Shown: positions 1-11,328, counted from the first letter of the stretch. The stretch is 64,000 bases of DNA from Diphasiastrum complanatum (GCA_029204225.1 CM055101.1:31030519-31094518), one strand, 5' to 3'. The notes: generated by a model not told the origin, from the letters alone. Made by a program: numbers and translations.

Positions 1-202
1 ATGCTCATAGAGCGGCATGGAGTTTTAATTTCCAATTAGATCGGCTAGACTCAATGGTTTTGGTGAGAACGCCACATAAGATTTTATTTGTGGATTCCGC
101 CTAGCCATTGCATCGTGGATGATACAAAGAACTTTTGTGATGTACCACAAAGAATTTCGAAAGTAAATCCGCTATGACAGAGTTAAGATTATGTGTACCC
201 CT
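1..202 (-). pseudogene. gypsy A integrase fragment
   Basis: Read on the minus strand this gives the C-terminal part of a Ty3/gypsy integrase core: a LLSKFFVVHHKSSLYHP stretch, then an N-G-x-A-E-S-T-N-K motif and a L-H-A-A-L-W-A-Y end. The window edge cuts it. One in-frame stop follows the N-G pair. It belongs with the gypsy RT at 9738-10290, which has the same strand; copia A lies between. Only a stretch of RT, RNase H and early integrase is missing, so the copia insertion was accompanied or followed by a deletion. Confidence 0.8.
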
Positions 203-850
203 TGTCAGGAAACAATGAGAATGAGCGAAAGCTGATGAGCGGGCTTAGTGTAGGATCGGAAGCGCCACAGTTAGCAACAAAATGGTCAAAATAAATGACT
301 CAAGAAATGCAAAATGAAACAATACAATAGGGGGACTGAAAATTTGCGTTGTGATTAATATCAAACAGTGAGTACAATGTTTGAAGTGATAACTTCAGCT
401 TATAGTTGTTGAGCGTGATAACGTTGGCTACAGAAAAATGAAAATCAGAAGAAGTTTTCTGATGAAGATTATGTCTTAACTAACTTCCTATCCATAGAAT
501 ATCTTCTGCTTGGTAAATATCTAATTAGCATTAAATGCTTTCTGCCTCATTTATTACAATTGCCTTTGAATGCACAAAGTAGGCGGACTGTTAACGCGAA
601 GTCGTTGGGTTGGATTTTAGACAGACAGTATCAAAATTTACAAGTATCGAAAAATGTACAATGACTCGAAAAATATACACTAACTCAAAAAATATAGAAT
701 TTTTTGAGTTGATTCGGTAGCAAAAAATTCTAGAAAATTTGATCTTGAATTTTGATCTTCTGCTCAAAATTCAAGCGTCTCTTTCTGGGTTTTGCACAGT
801 TTTTAAGATGCTCATTAATGAATGGGTTTGAGGCTAAGCATTGAATTCCA
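203..850 (-). repeat. copia A 3' LTR
   Basis: On the plus strand it runs TGTCAGG...GAATTCCA. Positions 203-655 align with 9264-9737 almost without gaps at the start (GAATGAGC...GATGAGCGGGCTTAG). The 655-850 portion, rich in AAAAATATA-like repeats, has no counterpart in the other LTR. The sequence just right of it (851-862) is pyrimidine-rich and reads on the minus strand as the polypurine tract AAGGGAGAGCG. Confidence 0.75.
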
Positions 851-1069
851 ACGCTCTCCCTTAATGTGGATCCTGAAGAGCTTTGAATTTCAGATTTAAC
901 ATGTCATTGAATTTCAGATGACGCTCCTTTGACAAAGCTCTTGTGAAGTAATCTGCTTTTCTGAGATTTGTCTAGTTGGGTCAATTTTTGGATTCCAAGA
1001 CTATAGTGGGTTGGAACCATATTAGTCTTTTGTACTCCACTGCTAACATGCATTTCGCGATCTTTCATC
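851..1069 (-). pseudogene. copia A RNase H C-terminal tail
   Basis: Minus-strand reading ends at a TAA (861-863) right before the polypurine tract. The last residues read KADYFTRALSKERHLKF, the usual end of copia polyproteins (A-D-x-F-T-K-x-L). Upstream the frame is lost. Positions 1065-1069 (tcatc) are the left target duplication of gypsy B. Confidence 0.75.
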
Positions 1070-2148
1070 TTTTACAAGTAGAGGTGAGGAAGTCCTCCAA
1101 ATCCAAGGTAGAGCCTCCAAATGTCCTCCAAGCAACCTACAAGCTTCAACATGCTCCCCAGCTCCAAGCTAGGATGCCTCCACCTGCAAGTAAGGATCTG
1201 CAAGCCTCCAAGGATCTCTCCTCCACCTGTGTCCCTACTCTTTAAACACAAAGATAGATAACAAGCTGGCCTCAAGTATTCACCACCCAACCATAGCCAG
1301 ATCCAAGCTCCAATCAAGACCTATCTAGCACCTCCTTGCTAACCATAAACAAATCACAAGCATACCACAACACTCCATAGCATACTCAAGATCCAAACCC
1401 TACTTATGTCCCATACCATAAGCAAGATCCAAACCTCAAGCATACTACCACAAGAAAGCACTCTACACACTAGTAGCAACACTAGAGCATAAGCAAAGCA
1501 AACAAGAGAGATCTCCCCCTCCCAATGGGTGCCCTACTACCCTCATATAGATGGCCCATGGACCCCTCCAATGCACTATGGAGTTCCATGCTCATCCAAT
1601 GAGAGAGAGAGAAGCCTAGGGGAGTTAAAGAATCTCCAAGAGCCTCCATAGGCTTATGGAAGGTCAAGAGACTCCTTCCATAACCTATGACTCTTTGAAT
1701 GCCTTTCTTGTGGGAGTTGGGAACTCAATGGACACTTTAGAAGGGCGCCCTCCTACTAGGTCCCATTTCCCAAGTTGTGCATGTATACTTTGGTCCTAGA
1801 CCAATAAAGTGATATGGTTCAAGGTTGAGGCCCAAGGTTTTAGAAAAATAGTCATCCAATGACTTTCTAACACCTCTCTAGGTTCCATACCTCCATCCAA
1901 GGCATAGACACCTACTTGCCCTTTACCAAGGACACTGGTACCTTAATCTAAGACACCTACTCTTAATACTAAGGGTACCCCTTATCCAAGGGTCACGTAA
2001 CTCCATACCTCCAACTAAGGTATAGTCACTTGTCTGTCCTTATCCAAGGGCACATACCCTTAATCCTAAGGTACCTTGCCATTTAGCCCCCAACACTAAA
2101 TGGACTATTAGGGGTCTGAAGTACTGCTAGTTACATAGGTATGTAACA
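1070..2148 (-). repeat. gypsy B 3' LTR
   Basis: Plus-strand TTTTACAAG...ATGTAACA; the minus strand therefore starts TGTTACAT. Nearly the same as 6053-7133 over the whole length. ORFs of 61-89 codons repeated in both LTRs are chance frames. Confidence 0.9.
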
Positions 2149-2164
2149 TTCTTTCCCCCTAAAC

Positions 2165-2605
2165 CTAAATTTTTCCTTGTAGGAAAAAATTTGAAAAATT
2201 CTTCTGGAGATCGACCTCCTTTTCCCAGGTATCTTCCTCTTCTGATTTGCCCCTCCACCTGACTAAAAATTTTCGAAGCACTCTACTTCGTAGAGTCCTC
2301 CGCCGGCTATTAACAATTGCCTCGGGTTCAGGTGGTCCACTCACGGACTCATCACAAAGAAGTTCCACTAGATCTTCCACAGGGACTAGGGTCTCCCCAA
2401 CCCCCAACGAGAGTTTCAGCTTACAAACGTGGAAAACATGATAAATTCCAACGTTAGCTGGAAGGTCTAATTTGTATGCGTCCTTGTTTATCACTTGGAT
2501 AACCTTTAAAGGACCGCCATACCTAGGCGCCAACTTTGCACACTTACCAGTTTCCCATCCCCTAGAGTGATTAGGGACCCTCAAGAACACCCAGTCGTTG
2601 ACCAT
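2165..2605 (-). CDS. gypsy B integrase C-terminus with chromodomain
   Basis: 146 codons. The N-terminal part matches the integrase C-terminal module: a K-L-A-P-R-Y-x-G-P-x-x-V core near residues 24-36 and a Y-H-x-x-F-H-V-x-x-L motif near 53-62. The last 40 residues (FLVRWRGKSEEEDTWE) are a chromodomain with its aromatic and W-E positions. In chromoviruses this domain guides integration toward marked chromatin; that role is inferred from the family. It stops next to the polypurine tract, as expected. Upstream frame (2606-3067) is the decayed end of the catalytic core. Not a separate gene; part of a broken polyprotein. Confidence 0.85.
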   Translation of the reverse strand: MVNDWVFLRVPNHSRGWETGKCAKLAPRYGGPLKVIQVINKDAYKLDLPANVGIYHVFHVCKLKLSLGVGETLVPVEDLVELLCDESVSGPPEPEAIVNSRRRTLRSRVLRKFLVRWRGKSEEEDTWEKEVDLQKNFSNFFLQGKI

Positions 2606-4040
2606 GAATACCTTGTGCTTCCGAAATAGATCAGCATAGTGCCTTGCCCTGTCTTAGGCACTACTTATGCTATCTTTAGCCAGCTGTAACATTTCTTGCA
2701 TATCCGCAAGGAAATCAGCTGCGACTTGCACTCGTAGGTTTTACATGCCAACACTAATTGGTGATCGAGGTTGAAAACCATACATAAGCATGAAAGGGCT
2801 GAATCCGATTGCTGAATGTTTTGCACTGTTATATGCAAATTCCACTAGTGGAAGGTATTGTTCCCAATCAGACTGCCAATGGCCCACATATGCTCAAAGC
2901 ATATCCTCCATCGTCTGATTGGTCCTTTCATTTTGACCGTCTGATTCCGGATGATCTGTAGAACTCATACTTAAAGTTGTATCCAACTTTTCAAATACTG
3001 CTTGCCAAAAATTTCCAGTGAATTTTGGGTCACGGTCACTGACAATATCGCAAAGCAGCCCATACAGTCAAAAAAGCTTTTCAACAAACAGTTGAGCTAG
3101 TTCTGAAGCTTTAATAGTAGTTTTCATTGGGATAAATTGAGCAAACTTCGTAAGTATGTCAACAACAACCCAAACTGAATCGTGGCCCTTCCCTATACGT
3201 GGAAGCCCGACCACAAAATCCATAGATATACTTTCCCACTTTCCGGTAGGAATAACTAAAGGATGTAATAGGCCACTAACTTTTAGCCTCTCTGCTTTAC
3301 TTAACTGGCACTTAGTACATTTAAGTACATAGGCCTCTACCTCACTTTTCATCTTAGGCCACCAAAATTGCCTTCGAACTAAGTCAAGTGTTCTTTGTAT
3401 ACCCAGATGTCCTGCGCATGGACTATCATGACACTCATGCAAGATTTGGGCCCTTACAATGTCATTCTCCGGTACACACACCTTTCCTTTACGAAACAAA
3501 ATCTTGTTTCGAATTAGGAAATCTCTTTCAGTCTTTCCCTTATTCGAGGAATCTTGCAAACCTGAATCGACCCCCGAAAGTACTTGTTGCCAATACTTTC
3601 CAAAGAAAGGATCAGACTCATGTAGTCCTTGAAGAGACTGGAACAACTTTGGTTCTATAACAGTAAATCACAACTGATTAATAACTAGTAACCGACTCAA
3701 AGCATCTGCTAGAGTATTTTGACTTCCTTTACAATAACTTATAGAAAAGTCAAAGATTTGCATCAGCTCAGCCCATCTAGCTTGTCTCCCCTTTAAATCT
3801 GTAGCATCATAGAAATATCAAAGAGTCTGATGATCCGTCAAAACTTCAAATCTGGCTCCATACAAATAATGTCGCCAAATTTTCAAGGAATGAACAATTG
3901 CAAACAGTTCCTTCTCATAGTTACAATACCTAGACTGAGCAGGATTGAGTTTCTTGCTTTCATAAGCCACAGGATGTCCATCCTGCATCAAAACAGCTCC
4001 AATAGTGAAACTAATCAAAGAGACCAAGACTTAGAGTCTA
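2606..4040 (-). pseudogene. gypsy B RNase H and integrase
   Basis: Minus strand. RNase H (3818-4027) shows IGAVLMQDGHPVAYESKKL, the Y-x-x-x-E-K-E-L-F-A motif and the L-T-D-H-Q-T-L motif. After a few breaks integrase follows (3068-3646): the zinc-binding H-x-G-x-x-G region, W-W-P-K-M, a C-T-K-C pair and the start of the catalytic core with S-M-D-F-V-V-G-L-P and D-I-L-T-K-F. The remaining core (2606-3067) is readable only in pieces with stops. At its upstream end the frame begins abruptly inside the RT/RNase H linker at about 4015-4020; the matching RT end lies inverted at about 5655. Confidence 0.85.
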
Positions 4041-4059
4041 GGTTAGCCAATTAGAAGAA

Positions 4060-4790
4060 GCATATAGTTCCACCTCCCGTAAAAGTGTTTAAGGGGGAAA
4101 GAAGGATAGGAACTTACAAGTGGTAAGTTCTTGGCTAAATGTTTGGAACAAATACTTTGCCATGAACCAATTTCCTGAATCTGAAAAGTTATCCACTGTC
4201 ACCATGTTCCTTGAAGGAAGAGCCTTAGATTGGTGGGATGACTTAGTTGAAAAGGGCAATCAACCTTCTACATGGGATGAGTTTTGTAAGCTTTTTAGGG
4301 ATTATTTTCTACCACTTTTAGTTGACTATGAACACTTTCAAAAGTTGAGTCATTTATCAATGAATAAAGGTTTAGAAAAATTTATTCAAGATTTTCATGA
4401 GTACTTGAATCCACTTTATAGTGACATTCCGCCTAAGGTACAAATGTTAATGTTTATTGATGGGTTACCAAAAGATTATCAAGTGGATGTTCGTAGGAAC
4501 CATCCAAAAATCCTAGAAGATGCTATTAGGGCTGCAAAATACTTTGATGACACACCTAAGCCACCTAGGGGTCAATAGCCTAATGAGCAGAAAAAAGGTT
4601 TTCAATTTAAGAGGGGGGATAGGGAAGCTGTTAGTGAAACACATCCCAATTCCAACAATCTTAAGAAAATCAAGAAAAACTTTAAAAACCATCAAGGTGG
4701 CATTGATAAAGCTAAAGCTCGTAAGAAGAACTTGTGCTTCAACTGCAATGACAAGGGGCACCTTGCATGAGATTGCGTCAAATAACCAGC
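4060..4790 (+). pseudogene. gypsy B gag (inverted segment)
   Basis: Plus strand. The ORF 4120-4578 is the retrotransposon gag core: W-L-N-V-W-N-K-Y-F near its start, a F-L-E-G-R-A-L-D-W-W-D-D motif and a K-L-S-H-L-S-M stretch. An earlier piece at about 4060 (PPPVKVFKGER) is out of frame. A CCHC zinc knuckle, CFNCNDKGHLA-x-DC, is at 4735-4777 with a stop inside the knuckle. Capsid/nucleocapsid role in particle assembly is known for the family. Opposite strand to the rest of the element. Confidence 0.8.
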
Positions 4791-4899
4791 TTCTACCTCA
4801 AGTAATCTATCTCAAAGTAATGAGATGGATGTATTTTGTCCTTAGTTCTTTCGTCTTTGGACCTAATGACCTTAAGTGCATTAAAAGTAAAGAAATTGA

Positions 4900-5670
4900 A
4901 CAAGGTAACCGTTAAGAATAGATATCCACTGCCATGGATGGATGACCTAATAGATTATCTTGGTGGTGCTGGGTACTTTACCAAGATAGATATAAGGTCG
5001 AGATTCCATCAGATATGCATTAAGGCAGAAGATATACTAAAAACCGGATTTTGAACTCGCTTTGGTCACTACAAATTTTTGGTATTGCCTTTTGGTTTGA
5101 CCAATGCATCGGCAACTTTCCAATAGATGATGAATGATTTGTTCAGGCCATATTTGGAAAGATTCGTAGTGGTATTCTTAGATGATATCCTACTGTTCAG
5201 TAAGACTTTGGTGGAACATAAAGAGCATCTTAGGATTGTCTAGGACATCCTAAGAAGGGAAAAGCTCTTTTCCAAAGAGTCTATGTATGACTTTTTTTGC
5301 GAAGGAATTGTCCTACTTGGGGCATAAGATTTTCGAACGGGGAGTGGAGATCGAGGCCGATCATATCCAGAGGGTTATTGATTGGCCTATTCTCACCACA
5401 ATTTGGGAAATCAAGTCTTTCTTGGGGTTTGTAAGATTTTTCTATCGACATATTCCCCAATTCGCTCGTCTGGCATTTCCCCTTACCCAAGCCTTGAAAC
5501 ACTATAAGAAGCTAAGCCAGAGGGCTAAGAGTCCACTAGTGGTGTGGACGGAGGATATAAATAATTGTTTTGAGTTGCTTAAGAAAAGTGTCACTTCGGC
5601 ACCAATACTAATCATTGGCGATCCTAATAAGGCTTTTGTGGTTAGGACCAATGCTAGTGATTATCAGAAC
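4900..5670 (+). pseudogene. gypsy B reverse transcriptase (inverted segment)
   Basis: Plus strand. Shows N-R-Y-P-L-P-W-M-D-D-L, G-A-G-Y-F-T-K-I-D-I-R-S-R-F-H-Q-I, F-G-H-Y-K-F-L-V-L-P-F-G-L-T-N-A, and the catalytic [11 protein letters not shown] (F-L-D-D in place of the commoner Y-L-D-D/Y-V-D-D). The ORF 5287-5706 carries the thumb and connection region up to DPNKAFVVRTNASD, where RNase H should start. At that point homology stops. Several stops and a frameshift break the RT. Little recognisable protease lies between gag and RT. Confidence 0.85.
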
Positions 5671-6052
5671 TTCAAACACTTCATTTATGCAAAAAAAAAA
5701 CACTAGTTTTGATCAAAACACATAGCTAGAATCAATCTTTTTGCAAAAAAAAGTTTGTGTATATAGAGGAAGAATTCTTCTAACCATCCAACAAATCTTT
5801 TTTCAAAACTTTTAAAAACCCAAAGCCCACTTTAAAACTTCTCTAACATGATAAAAAATCAGCCCATAAACAATAATTTAAGCATCACTACTCTCTTCCA
5901 AAGAGAACTAGATTCATTGGATACTTCAACTACAAGCCTCCTACAGCTAGAAAAGTCTATAATCTTTCCCAAAAAAAAATTTAGTTGGTGATCTTAATAG
6001 AAGTTGAAGAAGGTTAGAAAAATTACCATCCTTTTTCTAGCTCTGATACCAC
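5671..6052 (-). other. gypsy B leader and primer-binding site
   Basis: Noncoding, with A- and T-runs. Positions 6040-6051 (gctctgatacca) are the reverse complement of the initiator-Met tRNA primer site, one base from the LTR edge at 6053. Its place shows that the right LTR is the 5' LTR of a minus-strand element. Confidence 0.8.
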
Positions 6053-7133
6053 TTTTACAAGTAGAGGTGAGGAGGTCCTCCAGATCCAAGGTAGAGCCTC
6101 CAAATGTCCTCCAAGCAACCTGCCAGCTTCAAGATGCTCCCCAACTCCAAGCTAGGTTGCCTCCACCTGCAAGTAAGGATCTGCAAGCCTCCAAGGATCT
6201 CTCCTCCACCTGTGTCCCTACTCTTTAAACACAAAGATAGATAACAAGCTGGCCTCAAGTATTCACCACCCAACCATAGCTAGATCCAAGCTCCAAGCAA
6301 GACCGATCTAGCGCCCCCTTGCTAACCATAAACAAATCACACGCATACCACAACACTCCATAGCATACTCAAGATCCAAACCCTACTTATGTCCCATACC
6401 ATAAGCAAGATCCAAACCTCAAGCATACTACACACAAGAAAGCACTCTACACACTAGTAGCAACACTAGAGCATAAGCAAAGCAAACAAGAGAGATCTCC
6501 CCCTCCCAATGGGTGCCCTACTACCCTCAAATAGATGGCCCATGGACCCCTCCAATGCACTATGGAGTTCCATGCTCATCCAATGAGAGAGAGAGAAGCC
6601 TAGGGGAGTCAAAGAATCTACAAGAGCCTCCATAGGCTTATGGAAGGTCAAGAGACTCCTTCCATAACCTATGACTCTTTGAATGTCTTTCTTGTGGGTG
6701 TTGGGAACTCAATGGACACTTTAGAAGGCCGCCCTCCTACTAGGTCCCATTGCCCAAGTTGTGAATGTATACTTTGGTCCTAGACCAATAAAGTGATATG
6801 GTTCAAGGTTGAAACCCAAGGTTTTAGAAAAATAGTCATCCAATGACTTTCTAACACCTCTCTAGGTTCCATACCTCCATCCAAGGCATAGACACCTACC
6901 TGCTCTTTACCAAGGACACTAGTACCTTAATCTAAGGCACCTATCCTTAATACTAAGGGTATCCCTTATCCAAGGGCCACGTGACTCCATACCTCCAGCT
7001 AAGGTATAATCACTTGCATGCCCTTCTTTAAGGGCACATACCCTTAATCCTAATGGTACCTTGCCATTTAGCCCCCAACACTAAATGGACTATTAGGGGT
7101 CTGAAGTACTGCTAGTTACATAGGTATGTAACA
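6053..7133 (-). repeat. gypsy B 5' LTR
   Basis: Pairs with 1070-2148. Followed by target duplication tcatc at 7134-7138. Confidence 0.9.
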
Positions 7134-7138
7134 TCATC

Positions 7139-8530
7139 AATTTCAGATTGTTATTGAATAGTAGTGTGTCATCTACATAAAGAGTGTTGATGAAGAAATC
7201 CAATACAGACTTGAAGTGAATATTCGAGTCTACCAAGTTTGGATAGAAATCATTCTCATTTAGAAATGCGAATTTGGTGTCCTCTTCTACTTTGCACTGG
7301 TCTGCACAAAGTAGCAGGCTAGATCATTGATAAATCTGGATGGAGGCTGTCTGGATCAATTCGATCTTCTTAGTTGAAATTTGATCCTCTAATGTGATTT
7401 GATCTATTAGGATTCTAACTCATTTTTCGAGTCAATATCGATTTTTGACTGTTCGACCCATGAATTGAAACTCTGTTGTTCAATACTTGGGTTGGAATTT
7501 GTGGCAGCTTTTGTTGAATTTCACACGTGTGGACTGTCCACTACATGTACTTGTGATCTCCTAAGGTGTGTAGATGCACCAAGATCAAGACTAGATTGAG
7601 ATTCAAGATCTATCTTTGAATCTATGGCAAAAACACACTACTACATGCATTCAATCACTTCCAACTCACACTCACACGTGTGGGAAGTATCGAATTTGCT
7701 AATTGTGGGCAGATCTTGTACTACATTCTATTTTGACATTTGTTGAATACGATCGGAATTGAGGTGGCCTAATCTGAAATGCCAAAGCACACCAGCTGAT
7801 TTAGAAGTAGATGTATAAAGAGCTTGAAAATAGAAGAATTGTAGTGGCTAATGTTGTAAAGATTGCCACTCTTTCTTTCGGAAGGTAGAGCTTTCCAAGA
7901 CTTGTTGTGGTGAATTCTACCCTCTACCAATCTATGATTCTGCTAACTAAGAGCAGATTTTTGGTCATATTTACACCATGGAGAACGTTGGTCAACAACT
8001 TGACTTTACCTCTCTAAAATTCAATCTTGATTGTTCCTTCACCCTCAATAGAATGAGTTGAGTTGTCTCCAAGCTACACAATTTGAGAGTGGGTGTATGA
8101 TTTGTAATCTCTGAACCACTCCTTGTGGTGAGTCATATGCTGAGTTGCTCCCTAGTCTAGGTACCAGAAATTGATATCCTGATGTTCTGACCTTGGTTAA
8201 GAAGGCTATTTCATCTTCATCTTGTAGCTGGATCGAAAAATTGGTTGAAACAAAATTTGTTTGTTGTCTCATTTTTTAATTTTAAATTTCCATAGTCCCT
8301 GATAAGATGGCCAGTTCTCTTACAGTATTTGAAGAATAGATTTTGCTTTGATTGAAATGATGAAAAATCCAAATTTGACCCTGGACCAGATTTCGATCCA
8401 GTGCCAAAATTTGATCCTGAGTCAAAATTCGACCTAGACTACATATTACTCCTTTTGTCAAGATATTCTGATAGTGTAGATCTGTTTGATCTAAACTTCT
8501 GATTTCTTTTCAAATACAAAGCTTGAGTAT
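7139..8530 (-). pseudogene. copia A protease to RT remnants
   Basis: Minus strand, many breaks. From right to left: a degenerate zinc knuckle (YCKRTGHLIRDYG, about 8285-8335), the protease region (ORF 8045-8272 plus a following LGDNSTHSIEGEGTI-like stretch), GAG-pre-integrase remnants near 7860-7990, and a reverse-transcriptase scrap reading LYVDDTLLFNN at 7150-7190. Integrase is not recognisable. Two CACACGTGTG palindromes occur here (about 7526 and 7673). Confidence 0.65.
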
Positions 8531-8536
8531 CCGACC

Positions 8537-9121
8537 CTAGCCTGAGGAGGGTGCAGATCTTCTGACTTCCTCTTGTAGAAGCATCGAAATTATTCTAGAA
8601 AGAGTGAGGTGCTCCTGGATCAAAATTGCTAGGACCCAATTTTCGTAGGCCTTATGTAGACTCGATAATAGAGTCATAACAACATCGGTATCTTCTATGA
8701 CTGAGCCAGTTGCAGCCATTTGATCTATAAGAGTTTTGAAAGTATTGAGATGACTCAATACACTTTCTACTTCAAAATCTCTCAGGGAGAATAATTTCTT
8801 CCTCAAATGTAATTTGGATGTGGTATCCCTGATATTGTAGAGAGTTGCTTGGATGTCCCATGCATCCTTAGTAGTCTGAACAACACGTATGTGGTTGATT
8901 TGTGTGTCCCTGATATTGAGACTGATCGTGGCAAAAGCCTTGCCATCTCTCAATTTCCATTTGGTGATAATGAGTGCATCACCTTCAGGTTTGAGTTCTG
9001 TGCCATCAACGATGTCCCATAATTTTTTGGCTAGTAGTATGACCTTCATTTTGAATTTCCAGGGATGGTAGTTACTCCTATCGAGTTTGTCGATAAGAGA
9101 AGAACTAGAAGACCAATCCAT
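8537..9121 (-). CDS. copia A gag
   Basis: 194 codons starting MDWSSSSSLIDKLDRSNYHPW. It is a UBN2-type copia gag: N-Y-H-P-W-K-F-K-M-K near residue 17, an L-W-D-I-V-D-G motif, A-W-D-I in mid-protein and a S-L-H-K-A-Y-E-N-W motif near the end. It lines up along its full length with the gag at 58831-59451 (copia G), so A and G are one family. This ATG is the first after the primer site (9252-9263). Open along its length but the downstream polyprotein is destroyed. Confidence 0.85.
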   Translation of the reverse strand: MDWSSSSSLIDKLDRSNYHPWKFKMKVILLAKKLWDIVDGTELKPEGDALIITKWKLRDGKAFATISLNIRDTQINHIRVVQTTKDAWDIQATLYNIRDTTSKLHLRKKLFSLRDFEVESVLSHLNTFKTLIDQMAATGSVIEDTDVVMTLLSSLHKAYENWVLAILIQEHLTLSRIISMLLQEEVRRSAPSSG

Positions 9122-9251
9122 TCTAGTTGAGTGAGATCATTGGCAGAAACAACGATTTCAGAATATTGTTGGCTGCGTGATTGCTAGAACAACATCTTGA
9201 TATAAACAAGACTTGATAATTTGCAATGAAATGTAGATTACAGAACTGCCC

Positions 9252-9263
9252 ATTCTAATACCA
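9252..9263 (-). other. copia A primer-binding site (decayed)
   Basis: Minus strand reads TGGTATTAGAAT next to the LTR end; two changes from TGGTATCAGAGC. Confidence 0.7.
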
Positions 9264-9737
9264 TGTTGGAAATTAGTGGGAATGAGCATAAGTTGATGAG
9301 CGGGCTTAGTCTAGGATCGGAAGCGCCACAGTTAGCAGGAGAATAATCAAGATGAATAATTCATACAGATGCACATATGAACGATATAGTAGTGGGACTG
9401 AAATCGCACTCTGATTAATATCAACAAAATGAGTACAACTGCTTGAAGTAATAACTTCGGTTGGTTGAGCGTGATAACATTGGCTACAGAAAAACAAAAA
9501 TCAAAGGAAGTTTTCTAATGAAGATTATGTCTTTACTAACTTCCTATCCACAATTTATTTGTCTATTACAAAATATCTTCTATTTGTTAATTATCTAATT
9601 AGCATTAAATGCTATCTGCCTCATTTATTACAACTGTCTTTGGAATGTACAAAGGAGACAGATTGTTAACGCGAAGTTGTTGGGTCAGATTTTAGACGGA
9701 TTTTAGATCGACAACATCAAAATTTACAAGTATCGCA
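9264..9737 (-). repeat. copia A 5' LTR (shortened)
   Basis: Plus strand TGTTGGAAATTAG...AAGTATCGCA. Homologous to 203-655. Its right edge abuts gypsy RT sequence directly. The U5-side 230 bp is shared with both LTRs of copia G. Confidence 0.75.
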
Positions 9738-10800
9738 GCTTGGATAACACGCTGGAATGTGCTAGGAGCATTACAAAGACAGAAGGATTTTCCATTCTGT
9801 GGCGAAAGAAATTTTATGTTGATCTTCTTTAGGGGTGTAGCCGCTAAAGCCATCTAAGAATGATCATGCCTCATCTCCTGCTAGATTTTCTAAGATGGAT
9901 TCTCCGAAATATAATGGAAAATGATCACGTTCTGTCACAACATTAAGTTTCTTAAAGTCAACACAGATACGAGGTTTTTCATTTTTCTTAGGAACAATTA
10001 TGATTGGAGAAACCCACTAGTATATTTGATTTCATAGATGAATCTTACATCTACAAGCATTGTAATTCTTCTTTTATCTTGGCCTTTTAGATCGAATCGC
10101 ATCGATAGGGATGGCTAGCAGTTGATCTCGCATCCGGTTTAAGGGGAATGCGACACACAACTACTTGGGGTGAGCTTTCTTTCATGTCTTTATAGGACCA
10201 AACAAAGACGTAATATTTGCGCAAACATTTCTCAAGCTTTCTGCATTGCTCACAATTGAGGTGACGTGAACAATGCATTCATTATTCTCATTGGGCTCAC
10301 TCAAGGATAGAGTGATGGTTTGTGCAGGGCCTTCGTAAGGTGAATTCGAGTTGATCTTGTGGTAATTGGATAGTCACATCCTCGATCGTATAATCCTTAG
10401 AATGCGTAGGCACATCCTGTGCGGGTGATTCAAGGGGAGCCTTGTCTTTTACCTGTTGGGATGGAGATATGGAGAATCTAGGATTGGCATATGGCTAAGG
10501 CAATTTTAGAAACTTCCCGAGCAGTGGTAAGATCTCCAGCCTGGTTGGATTAGAAGGGGTTTTTTCATTATCTCCTTCATGGTATGGCCACAAGGTTGTG
10601 GCTTTTGAGGACGTGAGGTATGCAGATGAGGAATTGGTGGCACATCATGGAGGATTTCATCATCGATTTGAAATTTGTTTCCTCCTCACATAGGTCCCAT
10701 GGATAATTAGGTCATTTGACATGGTATCAGGTTTTTTGACCACAACCTTGGCACCTGGTTCCACCTTGGATGAATATTGCGGGAAGGCTTTGAGTGGAAG
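9738..10800 (-). pseudogene. gypsy A reverse transcriptase and protease-RT linker
   Basis: Minus strand. 10087-10278 reads F-V-W-S-Y-K-D-M and R-I-P-L-K-P-D-A, the usual entry into gypsy RT. Leftward follow a P-K-K-N-E-K-P-R-I-C-V-D-F motif (about 9950-10010) and L-C-N-A-P-S-T-F-Q-R-V at 9738-9790, where the copia A LTR cuts in. 10290-10800 is upstream gag/protease-type sequence with no clear motif. The continuation of this element is the integrase fragment at 1-202. Confidence 0.8.
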
Positions 10801-11253
10801 TGTCATGCCCACGACTGGTCTCGGGTCGTGTGTCCGTGCTAGGGATCAGTAGACCAACAACCCTTAAGTTAATTGTGACTATGAAGGCATTGGGGCCCTT
10901 ATGTGTATAAGGTCATAATTAATGGTTGTAGGCCTAAACTCATGATGGTGGATTGGTATGGGTCTATCAGTGATTCATTGAGAAACTAGATGACGTTGGT
11001 CCAGATAGGCTACAGAGGTGTCCAGTGAGGTGTCACAATGCACTACTAGTGGTGCATGGGCCTTGGAGGGTATAAGTATATCTATTGGGCTCTCACTAGT
11101 GTATGCTTGATTGTGGTGCTAGTAGCCATATGCTGCTGGTGTGAATCCTCATTTCTCTTTGAGATTGATCCATAGCTTGGGGAGGCTAGATCTGTTCAAT
11201 CTAGGATTGGTTTGTCCACCATCCGTTACCTTTGTGGTTGCTTGTTATTGGCA
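10801..11253 (+). repeat. solo gypsy LTR
   Basis: TGTCATGCCC...TTATTGGCA. Matches 51919-52354 over its length, including a TATA-like run (gggtataagtata) in both. No internal sequence of that family adjoins it on either side, and no matching target duplication is visible, so it is a solo LTR or fragment. Confidence 0.7.
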
Positions 11254-11328
11254 TGCTTAGAACTAGCAATGCAATTTTGTCCCGCTAGCATAGGACGCGG
11301 AAATGCAAAAGCAAAAGTGAGTTTTCTT

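Larger units (their letters stand above)
1070..7133 (-). mobile_element. Ty3/gypsy chromovirus B with internal inversion
   Basis: A 6.06-kb element with LTRs of 1079 and 1081 bp (1070-2148, 6053-7133) and a perfect 5-bp target duplication, tcatc, at 1065-1069 and 7134-7138. PBS (6040-6051, reverse complement of TGGTATCAGAGC) and polypurine tract (about 2149-2160) set the element on the minus strand. Integrase, chromodomain and RNase H (2165-4040) follow that strand. Gag, zinc knuckle and RT (about 4045-5670) run on the plus strand, so the gag-RT block is inverted inside an otherwise complete element. It is inserted in copia A. Confidence 0.9.
203..9737 (-). mobile_element. Ty1/copia element A (interrupted)
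   Basis: A minus-strand copia element bounded by two related LTRs, 203-850 and 9264-9737. From right to left it holds LTR, a decayed primer-binding site, gag, zinc knuckle, protease, a YVDD reverse-transcriptase remnant, then (left of the nested gypsy B) the RNase H tail and polypurine tract. Most of integrase and RT is deleted. The flanks do not show a matching 5-bp target duplication, and the right LTR lacks about 190 bp present at the outer end of the left one, so the right border is probably a deletion. Confidence 0.8.

Noticed and set aside
976-1245. 89-codon ORF repeated as 6004-6228
   Set aside because: Repeated because both copies lie in the two LTRs of gypsy B; not a gene family.
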